Part shown: piece by piece, positions 1-6,273 of the stretch
Numbering within the stretch: the first letter of the stretch is position 1
How the letters are laid out: the number at the start of each line of letters is the position of its first letter
Assembly (NCBI GenBank): GCA_017551645.1
Contig: JAFZLE010000152.1
Span: forward strand, 1-13,958
DNA length: 13,958 bases
Reading direction: 5' to 3'
Source: Clostridia bacterium
GTDB taxonomy: Bacteria; Bacillota; Clostridia; Christensenellales; Aristaeellaceae
Translations under genes and position numbers: made by a program
Notes under the pieces: model-generated
What the model saw: only the letters and a program-made list of their open reading frames with translations
The model's database searches: none
Told to the model about the DNA's origin: nothing

Positions 1-33
1 CGCGGCAGCCTGCTTGTGTTTTGAAACAGCTTT

Positions 34-906
34 TTATTTCTTTATCGGTTTGTATTCAACTTCGGTCCTGATCGTTTCCGGGCGCTCTTCCAGCAGCTTG
101 GGATTGTTTATATACTTCATGAAGCAGCCGCATGCCATGGCGTAGCTGGCGCCGCCGCAGATGCGCTCGTCGGTGTTCACGCCCAGCGGGATCACGGTCT
201 TGGCCTTTATGCCGTCCTTGGTGTTTATGTACTGCTTCTCGAACTTGCCCATGGCCAGGAACACGGAGGTGTTGCCGAAGTTGTACAGGTGGTGGTACAT
301 GCCGGGCAGGCCGATGGAGGCCAGGTTGGTTATGAACATGGAGCAGTGGAAGGGGGACAGGTCGTACAGCCAGCCGGGCAGCAGGCCGTAACGGTCCAGC
401 ACCCGGGCCAGGAACACCACGAATTTGACCAGGGGGCGTATCTTTACGATCTTGCCCGCGAAGTCGCTGGTGCCGTCGGCGGCGTCGTTGGCGGCGGGAG
501 CGACCATCCTGGCGACCTCCTGCGCCACTTCGTCTATGGTGGCGTCTGGAGCGAAGTGCATCTTTATGGTGTCCTCGTCCAGGCTGTCACGGTCCTTGGC
601 ATTTTTGAGCACGGTCAGGCTGACCACTATCTGGTTCCTGGCGAAGATCTGACGGTTCATGACGAAGCGGTTGACCTCGGGATACTGGCTCACCGTGCGT
701 ACGTAGGCGGCGATGATCAGGTCCATAAAGGTGATCTTCACGCCCTGCTTGGAGCGGGTGCGGATGTAGTCCGCCATCGGCTCGTAATCTATATTGACGG
801 TGATCTGGTTGGACGCGTCGTTGCGCGCGGTCATTATGTAGGGAGTGAACTGGATAATGGGGTCGATATTGCTTAGCCGCCTGCCGTCGGCGCGTCTTCC
901 GAACAT
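34..906 (-). CDS. 2-oxoacid dehydrogenase E2-like (CAT-fold) acyltransferase homologue, no lipoyl domain
   Basis: A 290-aa protein resembling the catalytic domain of dihydrolipoamide acyltransferases and chloramphenicol acetyltransferase. It has no lipoyl or E1/E3-binding domain, so it is a stand-alone protein of a type found in clostridia. Visible features are the N-terminal IDPIIQFTPYIM segment, a central TNLASIGLP stretch matching the E2 'ISNLG' strand, a hydrophobic VFLAMG strand, and near residues 246-252 DERICGG where active enzymes have DHRxxDG. The catalytic His is replaced by Glu and the Asp of DG by Gly, so classical acyl transfer looks unlikely. The reading frame extends to a TTG at 921. 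I chose ATG 906 because GGAG at 916-919 lies 9 nt upstream of it and MFGRR fits the family start as I remember it. It is divergent from the NUDIX cluster and has its own promoter. Family placement is fairly sure; the function is unknown. Confidence 0.8.
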   Translation of the reverse strand: MFGRRADGRRLSNIDPIIQFTPYIMTARNDASNQITVNIDYEPMADYIRTRSKQGVKITFMDLIIAAYVRTVSQYPEVNRFVMNRQIFARNQIVVSLTVLKNAKDRDSLDEDTIKMHFAPDATIDEVAQEVARMVAPAANDAADGTSDFAGKIVKIRPLVKFVVFLARVLDRYGLLPGWLYDLSPFHCSMFITNLASIGLPGMYHHLYNFGNTSVFLAMGKFEKQYINTKDGIKAKTVIPLGVNTDERICGGASYAMACGCFMKYINNPKLLEERPETIRTEVEYKPIKK

Positions 907-934
907 ACTCGTCATCTCCAATGTGTTTTTGAGT

Positions 935-963
935 ATTTTATCACATGTATAAGGCTTTTACAA
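935..963 (-). promoter_or_regulatory. Promoter for the E2-like gene
   Basis: On the minus strand TTGTAA (958-963) and TAAAAT (935-940) are separated by exactly 17 bp. A TGA directly before the -10 makes it an extended -10. It lies 29 bp upstream of the ATG at 906. Confidence 0.7.
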
Positions 964-980
964 GAATAAAAATTTGTTTT

Positions 981-996
981 CCCGTGTGCAAACGGG
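981..996. repeat. Small inverted repeat upstream of the NUDIX -10 box
   Basis: CCCGT-GTGCAA-ACGGG is a perfect 5-bp dyad with a 6-bp spacer. It covers the place where the -35 box of the promoter at 1006-1014 would lie. It could be an operator, but arms this short can arise by chance. Confidence 0.35.
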
Positions 997-1005
997 TGAA
1001 ATGTG

Positions 1006-1014
1006 TGGTATAAT
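1006..1014 (+). promoter_or_regulatory. Extended -10 promoter for the NUDIX-rhaA cluster
   Basis: TGGTATAAT is a perfect -10 hexamer (1009-1014) with an upstream TGn. No good -35 hexamer lies 17 bp upstream, so it would depend on the extended -10. The NUDIX start codon is 48 bp downstream. No terminator was found inside the following gene cluster, so this may drive everything to 5284. Confidence 0.6.
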
Positions 1015-1062
1015 CATACGGGAAATACTGACGACCCCGCGGGGCGGGAGCTGGGAGAAACA

Positions 1063-1608
1063 ATGGAACAGGACAGGCTGACGGAAACGGTCGTTGCCCG
1101 TGAGGAAATATATAACGGCAAGATACTGCACGTCCAGAAATGGACGGTCGAGTTACCCGACGGAGGCACTTCCTTCAGGGAGGTCGTGCTGCACAGGGGC
1201 GCCGCGGCGGTGGTGCCGGTGGACGGCGAAGGCAATGTGTACATGGTAAGGCAGTACCGCTGCGCACTGGGCAGGCTCACGCTGGAGATCCCTGCCGGAA
1301 AGCTGGACTTTGACGGCGAGGACAGGCTCGTCTGCGCGAAGCGCGAGCTTAAAGAGGAGACGGGCTTTACTGCCCGGAACTGGGAAAAACTGACTGACCT
1401 GGCCACCACGCCCGGCTTTACCAACGAGCTGATAGGCGTTTATCTGGCCACGGGGCTGGAAAAAGGCGAAGTCAGTCCCGACGAGGACGAGTTTATAGAC
1501 ATGGTCAGGCTGCCCTTTTCCGAAGCTTTGCGGCTGGTCACCGAGGGCAGCATAAGCGACTCCAAAACGATAGTCGGCCTGCTGCTGGCGAAGGAAAGGC
1601 TGAGCTGA
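1063..1608 (+). CDS. NUDIX hydrolase, ADP-ribose pyrophosphatase-like
   Basis: A 181-aa cytoplasmic hydrolase that probably cleaves ADP-ribose or a related nucleoside diphosphate sugar to AMP and a sugar phosphate. The NUDIX box spans residues 79-102 (G79, E87-adjacent loop, then R94-E95-L-K-E98-E99-T-G101-F), and E98/E99 are the expected metal ligands. The loop between the first Gly and the first Glu is one residue longer than the usual G-x5-E. The PAGK segment before the box and TPGFTNE at 116-122 are typical of ADP-ribose pyrophosphatases. The frame is open upstream to 1003, but that start would precede the promoter. ATG 1063 has GGAG 5 nt upstream and gives a normal family length. It is first in a cluster, and the next start codon is 7 nt after its stop. 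The exact substrate is not certain. Confidence 0.9.
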   Translation: MEQDRLTETVVAREEIYNGKILHVQKWTVELPDGGTSFREVVLHRGAAAVVPVDGEGNVYMVRQYRCALGRLTLEIPAGKLDFDGEDRLVCAKRELKEETGFTARNWEKLTDLATTPGFTNELIGVYLATGLEKGEVSPDEDEFIDMVRLPFSEALRLVTEGSISDSKTIVGLLLAKERLS

Positions 1609-1615
1609 AACCGAT

Positions 1616-3334
1616 ATGTACGTAAAAGCGCTGTGTGAATGGTTTTTGACGGACGGCATATACCCGCCCGTCAGGCTTGACGCACCTGAAAACATAGAGG
1701 ACGCGCTGACCGAAGCGGGAGTGCTCCAGGCAGAACTGCCCCTGGAGGAACGCTGCCGCAACGAATGGATCTACAGAAGAACGTGGCGGTATGTGACCCA
1801 GTTCACCCTGCCGGAGACCGAAAAAAGGGTGTTCATACGCCTGAACAGGCTCATGGGCCGCTGGAGGCTGATAGTCAACGGCGCCCTTGCCGCGGAAGGC
1901 ACGGACAGCTGGTGCGAGGCTGAGATCACCCGCCTGCTGGGCGTACCCAATTACGTTCAGATAGAATTCCCGCCGGACGAGAGCTTTTCCCTGTTCCCGA
2001 AGGCGGGCTTCACGGGAAGCCTGCTGTGGAACGGGACGGGCAGGGGCGTGATAAAAGATTTCCGTGCCATGCCCGCGGATAACGGAGAAACAGGCTTCAT
2101 GTGCGCCGCTGACGTTAGCGCGCCGGGACGGGCAAAGTTCGTTTTCCGGCTCAGGAACAGCCTGGGGGAATTCACGGAAGAGCTGGAAGAGAAGCTCGCC
2201 GCGGGCTATACCCCCATAAAGGACCGGATATTCGCCGGGAAACTGGCCAAGGGAGAGATAAACAAACTCAGCGCGCACCTGTTTTTTGAGGGCGAGGACA
2301 GCGACACGCGGGAAACGGAGATCTATATACCCGCGGGCGAGATGCCCCGGAAAGGCGTCGTGTGCCTGAACGAAGAGGATTTTGAGCTGGCCCGCGCCCT
2401 GGGCGCGCAGACCGCGTATACCCGGGATTCCCTGGCGGACGACGCGTTCATACGCCGCGCGGCCAGGTATTCCCTGTTTGCCGCGGAGGCGGAAGACGAG
2501 GCGGGCGGCGCCCTGCCCGAAGCCATGAGCAACCCGGACGAAGTGGCGCGTATCTGCCCGGATGAGCGCACGCTGGAAGACGACGTGATATGGAAGCTTT
2601 CCGAGTCGGACCGCGCCTGTTTCGACGGGGCAGGCGGCTGCGGGGAGGAACTGAGCGAAACGATTGCGCTGAGCCGCTACAACCAGGCGCTGGCGCTCAG
2701 GGATGCGGCGCTGGATGCCCGCCTGCGGGGCTGTGCTTTTACGCTGGAAGGGATGATAAGCGGCGAAAACCGCCTGTCTTCACCGGCGCTGATCGATTTT
2801 GACGGGATTAAGCGCCCCGCGTTCTGCGCGCTCAGGGACGCCTGGCAGAAAGAGTACGCTTTCTGCCGGCTGCCTGAAGACCTGCCCGAGGAAGGCATAT
2901 TCACGGTAAAGGCGTACTATGTGACGGACTGCCCCGCCGAAAGCCCCAGGGCGGTGAGCGTGAGCGTGTACGACATAAACGGCCGGGAGGTATTCTTTAC
3001 CACCTTTGCCGCCACGGTGTCCGGCTGCGTGGGAAGCTTCGTGCTGGAAATGCCCTCTGACGGAGTGGTGCTGATCCGCACGCGCCTGAGCGACAGGGGA
3101 GAGGAGCTTTCCGTAAACGACCTCGCGGCGTTCATGCCTGACCGGGGGATCGGGGACCTGGGAGAAGCCCGGCTGTTTTATGACGGCGAGACCCTGGTGA
3201 ACGATTCTGACACTCTGGCGGTGGGCGTGTGTGTCGGCGAAGCGGGCTATTTCGGCTGCCTGCTGCCGGGCGAGGGCGTTTCGGGCCGCGAAACAGACCT
3301 TAACGCCGTTGAAGGCCTGAACATATCTTTTTAG
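1616..3334 (+). CDS. Glycoside hydrolase family 2-like protein with a collapsed catalytic domain, probable pseudoenzyme
   Basis: A 572-aa protein without a signal peptide that I do not recognise as a named family. Residues 45-150 look like the GH2 sugar-binding jelly roll: an aromatic WIYRRTWRY entry strand, LNRLMGRWRLIVNG matching the GH2 'L.F.GVD..A.V.LNG' core, then a Trp-Gly-rich linker. Residues 155-245 could be the Ig-like domain. Residues 254-291 (DFELARALGAQTAYTRDSLA and following) echo the GH2 barrel segment 'D..L.K.LG.N..R......E.F...CDE.G'. Residues 354-410 (RYNQALALRD; ALIDFDGIKRPAFCALRDAW) echo the end of a beta-mannosidase barrel. Only about 60 residues separate these parts, where several hundred would be usual. 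No NE acid/base or SEFG-like nucleophile motif is visible. The C-terminus (411-572) is beta-rich. It starts 7 nt after the NUDIX stop with a weak ribosome binding site, so coupled translation is likely. The homology is inferred by eye. Confidence 0.55.
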   Translation: MYVKALCEWFLTDGIYPPVRLDAPENIEDALTEAGVLQAELPLEERCRNEWIYRRTWRYVTQFTLPETEKRVFIRLNRLMGRWRLIVNGALAAEGTDSWCEAEITRLLGVPNYVQIEFPPDESFSLFPKAGFTGSLLWNGTGRGVIKDFRAMPADNGETGFMCAADVSAPGRAKFVFRLRNSLGEFTEELEEKLAAGYTPIKDRIFAGKLAKGEINKLSAHLFFEGEDSDTRETEIYIPAGEMPRKGVVCLNEEDFELARALGAQTAYTRDSLADDAFIRRAARYSLFAAEAEDEAGGALPEAMSNPDEVARICPDERTLEDDVIWKLSESDRACFDGAGGCGEELSETIALSRYNQALALRDAALDARLRGCAFTLEGMISGENRLSSPALIDFDGIKRPAFCALRDAWQKEYAFCRLPEDLPEEGIFTVKAYYVTDCPAESPRAVSVSVYDINGREVFFTTFAATVSGCVGSFVLEMPSDGVVLIRTRLSDRGEELSVNDLAAFMPDRGIGDLGEARLFYDGETLVNDSDTLAVGVCVGEAGYFGCLLPGEGVSGRETDLNAVEGLNISF

Positions 3335-3421
3335 CTGATTATCTGTTATTGGCTTAATCGGGCTCATCAACGGCTCCGATGCAAAGGATGCGGCAAGACT
3401 TAAGAAGGAAGTATTAATCAG

Positions 3422-4000
3422 ATGTTCTCATCCGGTCTGTTCGACCATATGCCGGTACTTGAAACCGAACGTCTCGTGCTGAGGCGGCTGGAAATGGGAG
3501 ACGCGCAGGATATATACGATTACGGGAAAGACCCTCTGGTGGCAAAGCACGTGCTGTGGGACGCCTATACATCCGTGAGCGAAGCCAGGGCGTACATTAA
3601 ATACATGCTGCGCAAATACCGGGCGGGTGAGCCCTCCAGCTGGGGCATAGAAGAAAAGGCCACGGGCCGGATCATAGGCACGATAGGCTATATGTGGTAC
3701 CAGAAGGACAACAACGCCGCGGAGGTGGGCTACTCCCTGTCCCGCGACCGCTGGAACAGGGGCTACATGACCGAGGCGCTCAAAGCGGTGATAGACTATT
3801 CCTTCAGGGACCTGGCCATAAACAGGCTGGAGGCGCAGCACGAGGTGGAGAACCCCGCCTCGGGCGCGGTGATGGCCAAATGCGGCATGGCGAAGGAAGG
3901 CACGCTGCGCAGCCGCCTCTACAATAAGGGCCGGTACGTGGACGTGGAACTGTATTCGATACTGCGCAAGGATTACATATCAAAAGTAAAGCATAAATAA
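3422..4000 (+). CDS. GNAT family N-acetyltransferase, RimJ/RimL-like
   Basis: A 192-aa acetyl-CoA-dependent acetyltransferase of the ribosomal-protein-alanine acetyltransferase subgroup (Acetyltransf_3 type). The N-terminus has the ETERLVLRRL strand, followed by IIGTIGY (84-90), EVGYSL (101-106), the acetyl-CoA pyrophosphate loop RWNRGYMTEA (110-119), and NPASGAVMAKCGM (144-156), the usual end of the fold. The true substrate may be a small molecule or a protein N-terminus and cannot be told from sequence. ATG 3422 has AGAAGGA upstream at a rather long spacing of about 12 nt. A second ATG at 3449 has no ribosome binding site. It sits 87 bp after the GH2-like gene with no terminator between, and its stop directly precedes the rhaA ribosome binding site, so it is probably cotranscribed with both. 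Confidence 0.9.
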   Translation: MFSSGLFDHMPVLETERLVLRRLEMGDAQDIYDYGKDPLVAKHVLWDAYTSVSEARAYIKYMLRKYRAGEPSSWGIEEKATGRIIGTIGYMWYQKDNNAAEVGYSLSRDRWNRGYMTEALKAVIDYSFRDLAINRLEAQHEVENPASGAVMAKCGMAKEGTLRSRLYNKGRYVDVELYSILRKDYISKVKHK

Positions 4001-4015
4001 ATGAGGAGGAACACG

Positions 4016-5284
4016 ATGAAGCAGGAGCTTATCCAAAAGGGCTTTGAGTACGCCAAAGAGGTCTACGCGGCCCAGGGCGTGGACGTGGAAAAGGCCATGG
4101 AGCAGGCCGCGAAGTTCGCTATTTCCCTGCACTGCTGGCAGGGGGACGACGTTATAGGCCTTGAGAGCGAGGCAGGCGGCACTTCCGGCGGCATACAGAC
4201 CACCGGCAACTACCCCGGCAGGGCCAGGAGCGGCGACGAGCTCAGGCAGGACTTTCTTAAAGCCATCAGCCTTATCCCCGGCAAAAAGAAGCTGAACCTG
4301 CATGCCAGCTACGCGGAACTGCACGGCCGCAAAAAGGACAGGGACGCCTACACCAAAGAGGATTTCGCCGACTGGATGGCGTTTTCCAGGGAGAACAAGC
4401 TGCCCTTGGACTTTAACCCCACCTACTTCGGGCATCCCTTCGTGGCGGACGGTTTCTCCCTTTCTTCCCGTGACGAGAAACACCGCAGATTCTGGATCGA
4501 GCACGGCAAGCGCTGCCGCGAGATAGGCGAAGCGTTCGGCAAGGCTCAGGGCGAAAGCTGCGTCATCAACTTCTGGATGCCCGACGGCTACAAGGACACT
4601 CCCGCGGACACTGACACCCCACGCCGCCTGATGAGGGAAGCGCTGGACGAGATATTCGAGAGCACCAAAGCTATCGGCGCTCCCGACGTGCTGGACGCGG
4701 TGGAAAGCAAGCTGTTCGGAATCGGCGTTGAAAGCTACACCGTGGGCTCCGGCGAGTTCATGCTGGGCTATGCCGTGTCCAGGGGCAAGCTGCTCACGCT
4801 GGATACCGGCCATTTCCATCCCACCGAGCAGGTGAGCGACAAGCTTTCCGCTGTCATGCAGTACCTGCCCAAGATCCTGCTGCACATCTCCCGCCCTGTG
4901 CGCTGGGACAGCGACCACGTTGTGAGCTGGGACCAGGAGACCAGCCGAATATTCAACGAGATAATCGCCAACGGCTACGAAGACCGTGTGCTGTGCGCGC
5001 TGGACTACTTCGACGCCTCCATAAACCGCGTGGCGGCCTGGGTCATCGGCGTGAGGAATGCCCAGAAGGCGATCCTGTCCGCGTACCTCACCAACCACGC
5101 CAAGCTGCGCAAAGCCGAAGTGGAAGGAGACTTCACTTCCCGCCTGGCGCTGCAGGAGGACTACAAGGCGCTGCCTTTCGGCCCCGTATGGGATATGTAC
5201 TGCTTAAAGCAGGGCGTGCCCGTGGAGAACGAGTGGCTTGACATCGTGAAGCAGTACGAAAAAGACGTGCTCAGCAAGAGATAG
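4016..5284 (+). CDS. rhaA: L-rhamnose isomerase
   Basis: A 422-aa cytoplasmic Mn2+-dependent isomerase that converts L-rhamnose to L-rhamnulose, the first step of rhamnose catabolism. It is close to the usual family length. Visible signatures are SLHCWQGDDV, GGIQTTGNYPG, KLNLHASYAE, FNPTYFGHP, NFWMPDG, SKLFGIGVESYTVGS, GHFHPTEQ, RPVRWDSDHV, DYFDASINR and AAWVIGVRN. The His of GHFHP and both Asp of WDSD match the metal ligands of the E. coli enzyme. The frame is open from an ATG at 4001, but that ATG overlaps the AGGAGG ribosome binding site (4003-4008). ATG 4016 lies 7 nt after it and is the start. No rhamnulokinase, aldolase or rhamnose regulator is in the window. It is last in the cluster, followed 17 nt later by a strong terminator. 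Confidence 0.97.
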   Translation: MKQELIQKGFEYAKEVYAAQGVDVEKAMEQAAKFAISLHCWQGDDVIGLESEAGGTSGGIQTTGNYPGRARSGDELRQDFLKAISLIPGKKKLNLHASYAELHGRKKDRDAYTKEDFADWMAFSRENKLPLDFNPTYFGHPFVADGFSLSSRDEKHRRFWIEHGKRCREIGEAFGKAQGESCVINFWMPDGYKDTPADTDTPRRLMREALDEIFESTKAIGAPDVLDAVESKLFGIGVESYTVGSGEFMLGYAVSRGKLLTLDTGHFHPTEQVSDKLSAVMQYLPKILLHISRPVRWDSDHVVSWDQETSRIFNEIIANGYEDRVLCALDYFDASINRVAAWVIGVRNAQKAILSAYLTNHAKLRKAEVEGDFTSRLALQEDYKALPFGPVWDMYCLKQGVPVENEWLDIVKQYEKDVLSKR

Positions 5285-5301
5285 ACATTATGCATTTTGC
5301 C

Positions 5302-5333
5302 GGAGGGGGAGCTGCCGCTCCCTCTCCATTTTT
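5302..5333 (+). terminator. Rho-independent terminator after rhaA
   Basis: GGAGGGGGAGC (5302-5312) pairs with GCTCCCTCTCC (5317-5327) over 11 bp with one G-T wobble and a 4-nt loop. The sequence ATTTTT follows. It closes the NUDIX-to-rhaA cluster. Confidence 0.9.
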
Positions 5334-5388
5334 CTGCGTGAACGTATCGCGCAGTGCTTTATGGTGCAGGCGCAGTTTGCCGTTAAGC

Positions 5389-5418
5389 TTGCCAAAGCGG
5401 CGGGCAAGGTGATATAAT
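5389..5418 (+). promoter_or_regulatory. Promoter for NAD kinase
   Basis: TTGCCA (5389-5394), an 18-bp spacer and a perfect TATAAT (5413-5418). TGA before the -10 makes it an extended -10. The expected transcript start is near 5425, which leaves a short leader before ATG 5448. Confidence 0.8.
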
Positions 5419-5447
5419 CAGAAAAAAGCCACAGGATGTGCAGACGC

Positions 5448-6197
5448 ATGAAGTTTTATTTTATAACCCATCCCAGCCGCGAGGACGCGAAACGCCTGGC
5501 CCAAACGCTGTCCGATTACGTATATATGCAGGGCTGTGTGCTGTCGAAGGCCCCTGATGAGGCGGACGTATGCGTCGCCATAGGCGGGGACGGCACCGTG
5601 GTGTCGGCGGCGGAAGAGTGCTCCTGCCCGATACTGGGCATAAACGCGGGGCATGTGGGATACCTGGCGACCGTGGAGCAGGACGGCGCGCTCAAAGCCA
5701 TGGACGCGCTTATGGAAGGCAGGTACCGCCTGCAAAAGCGCATGCGCCTGGACTGCGCCGCAGAGGGAGAGGCGCCCGTTACCGCGCTGAACGAGGCCGC
5801 GCTGCTCAAACCCGACGCGGGCGCCATCCGCTTTGTGGTAAAGGTGGACGGCAGGGAGCTCAAAAGCTATACCGCCGACGGCATCATCGCCGCGACCCCC
5901 ACGGGCTCCACGGGCTATTCCCTGTCCGCGGGCGGGCCGATAGTGGACCCGGCGGCGGAAAACATAATCCTTACGCCCATAGCCGCGCATACGCTGCTGA
6001 GCCGGCCCATAATACTGTCTCCCGAAAGCGTGGTGGAGCTTGCGTGCGAGCGCGACGCTCTGGTGGTGACGGACGGCTGCCAGCGCCCGCTGCCCGCGGG
6101 CACGGCGTACACGATAAGGCGCTCCGCGTCCTTCACGCGCTTTGTCACGCTGGAGGAGGAAAGCTTCGTCGCCCGCATCGCAAGGAAACTGGTGTAA
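5448..6197 (+). CDS. nadK: NAD kinase (ATP/polyphosphate-NAD kinase)
   Basis: A 249-aa cytoplasmic kinase that phosphorylates NAD to NADP. All family hallmarks are present: GGDGT at 46-50, [10 protein letters not shown] at 64-73, the NE pair at 115-116, and [14 protein letters not shown] at 151-164, which forms the NAD-binding active site. The length suits the shorter clostridial form. An upstream in-frame ATG at 5436 overlaps the AGGA (5433-5436) that serves as ribosome binding site for ATG 5448 at a spacing of 11, so 5448 is preferred. The MKFYFI start also fits the first beta strand of the fold. It is monocistronic, with a promoter upstream and a strong shared terminator downstream. In many Bacillota nadK lies near recN, argR or an RNA methyltransferase gene; none of those is seen here. 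Confidence 0.95.
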   Translation: MKFYFITHPSREDAKRLAQTLSDYVYMQGCVLSKAPDEADVCVAIGGDGTVVSAAEECSCPILGINAGHVGYLATVEQDGALKAMDALMEGRYRLQKRMRLDCAAEGEAPVTALNEAALLKPDAGAIRFVVKVDGRELKSYTADGIIAATPTGSTGYSLSAGGPIVDPAAENIILTPIAAHTLLSRPIILSPESVVELACERDALVVTDGCQRPLPAGTAYTIRRSASFTRFVTLEEESFVARIARKLV

Positions 6198-6229
6198 AAG
6201 CGCTGAACACAAAGGGTAAAGCATATAAT

Positions 6230-6263
6230 AAACGCCCTGCCGCGAAACAGCGGCAGGGCGTTT
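6230..6263. terminator. Bidirectional terminator between nadK and the PIG-L gene
   Basis: AAACGCCCTGCCGC (6230-6243) and GCGGCAGGGCGTTT (6250-6263) form a perfect 14-bp stem with a GAAACA loop. The arms end in A or T runs, so it can act on nadK from the left and on the convergent minus-strand gene from the right. Confidence 0.92.
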
Positions 6264-6273
6264 GCCGTCCGGC

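Noticed and set aside
1..33. Possible terminator of the E2-like gene
   Set aside because: Only weak pairing is visible, and the region is cut by the window edge.
3355..3421. Coding-like stretch (GLINGSDAKDAARLKKEVL in one frame) between the GH2-like gene and the GNAT gene
   Set aside because: It could be a gene remnant, but it is under 25 codons, has no start codon with a ribosome binding site, and matches nothing I recognise.
3980..5098. Open frame of 372 codons on the minus strand opposite rhaA
   Set aside because: Antisense of a clearly recognised L-rhamnose isomerase; no family features.
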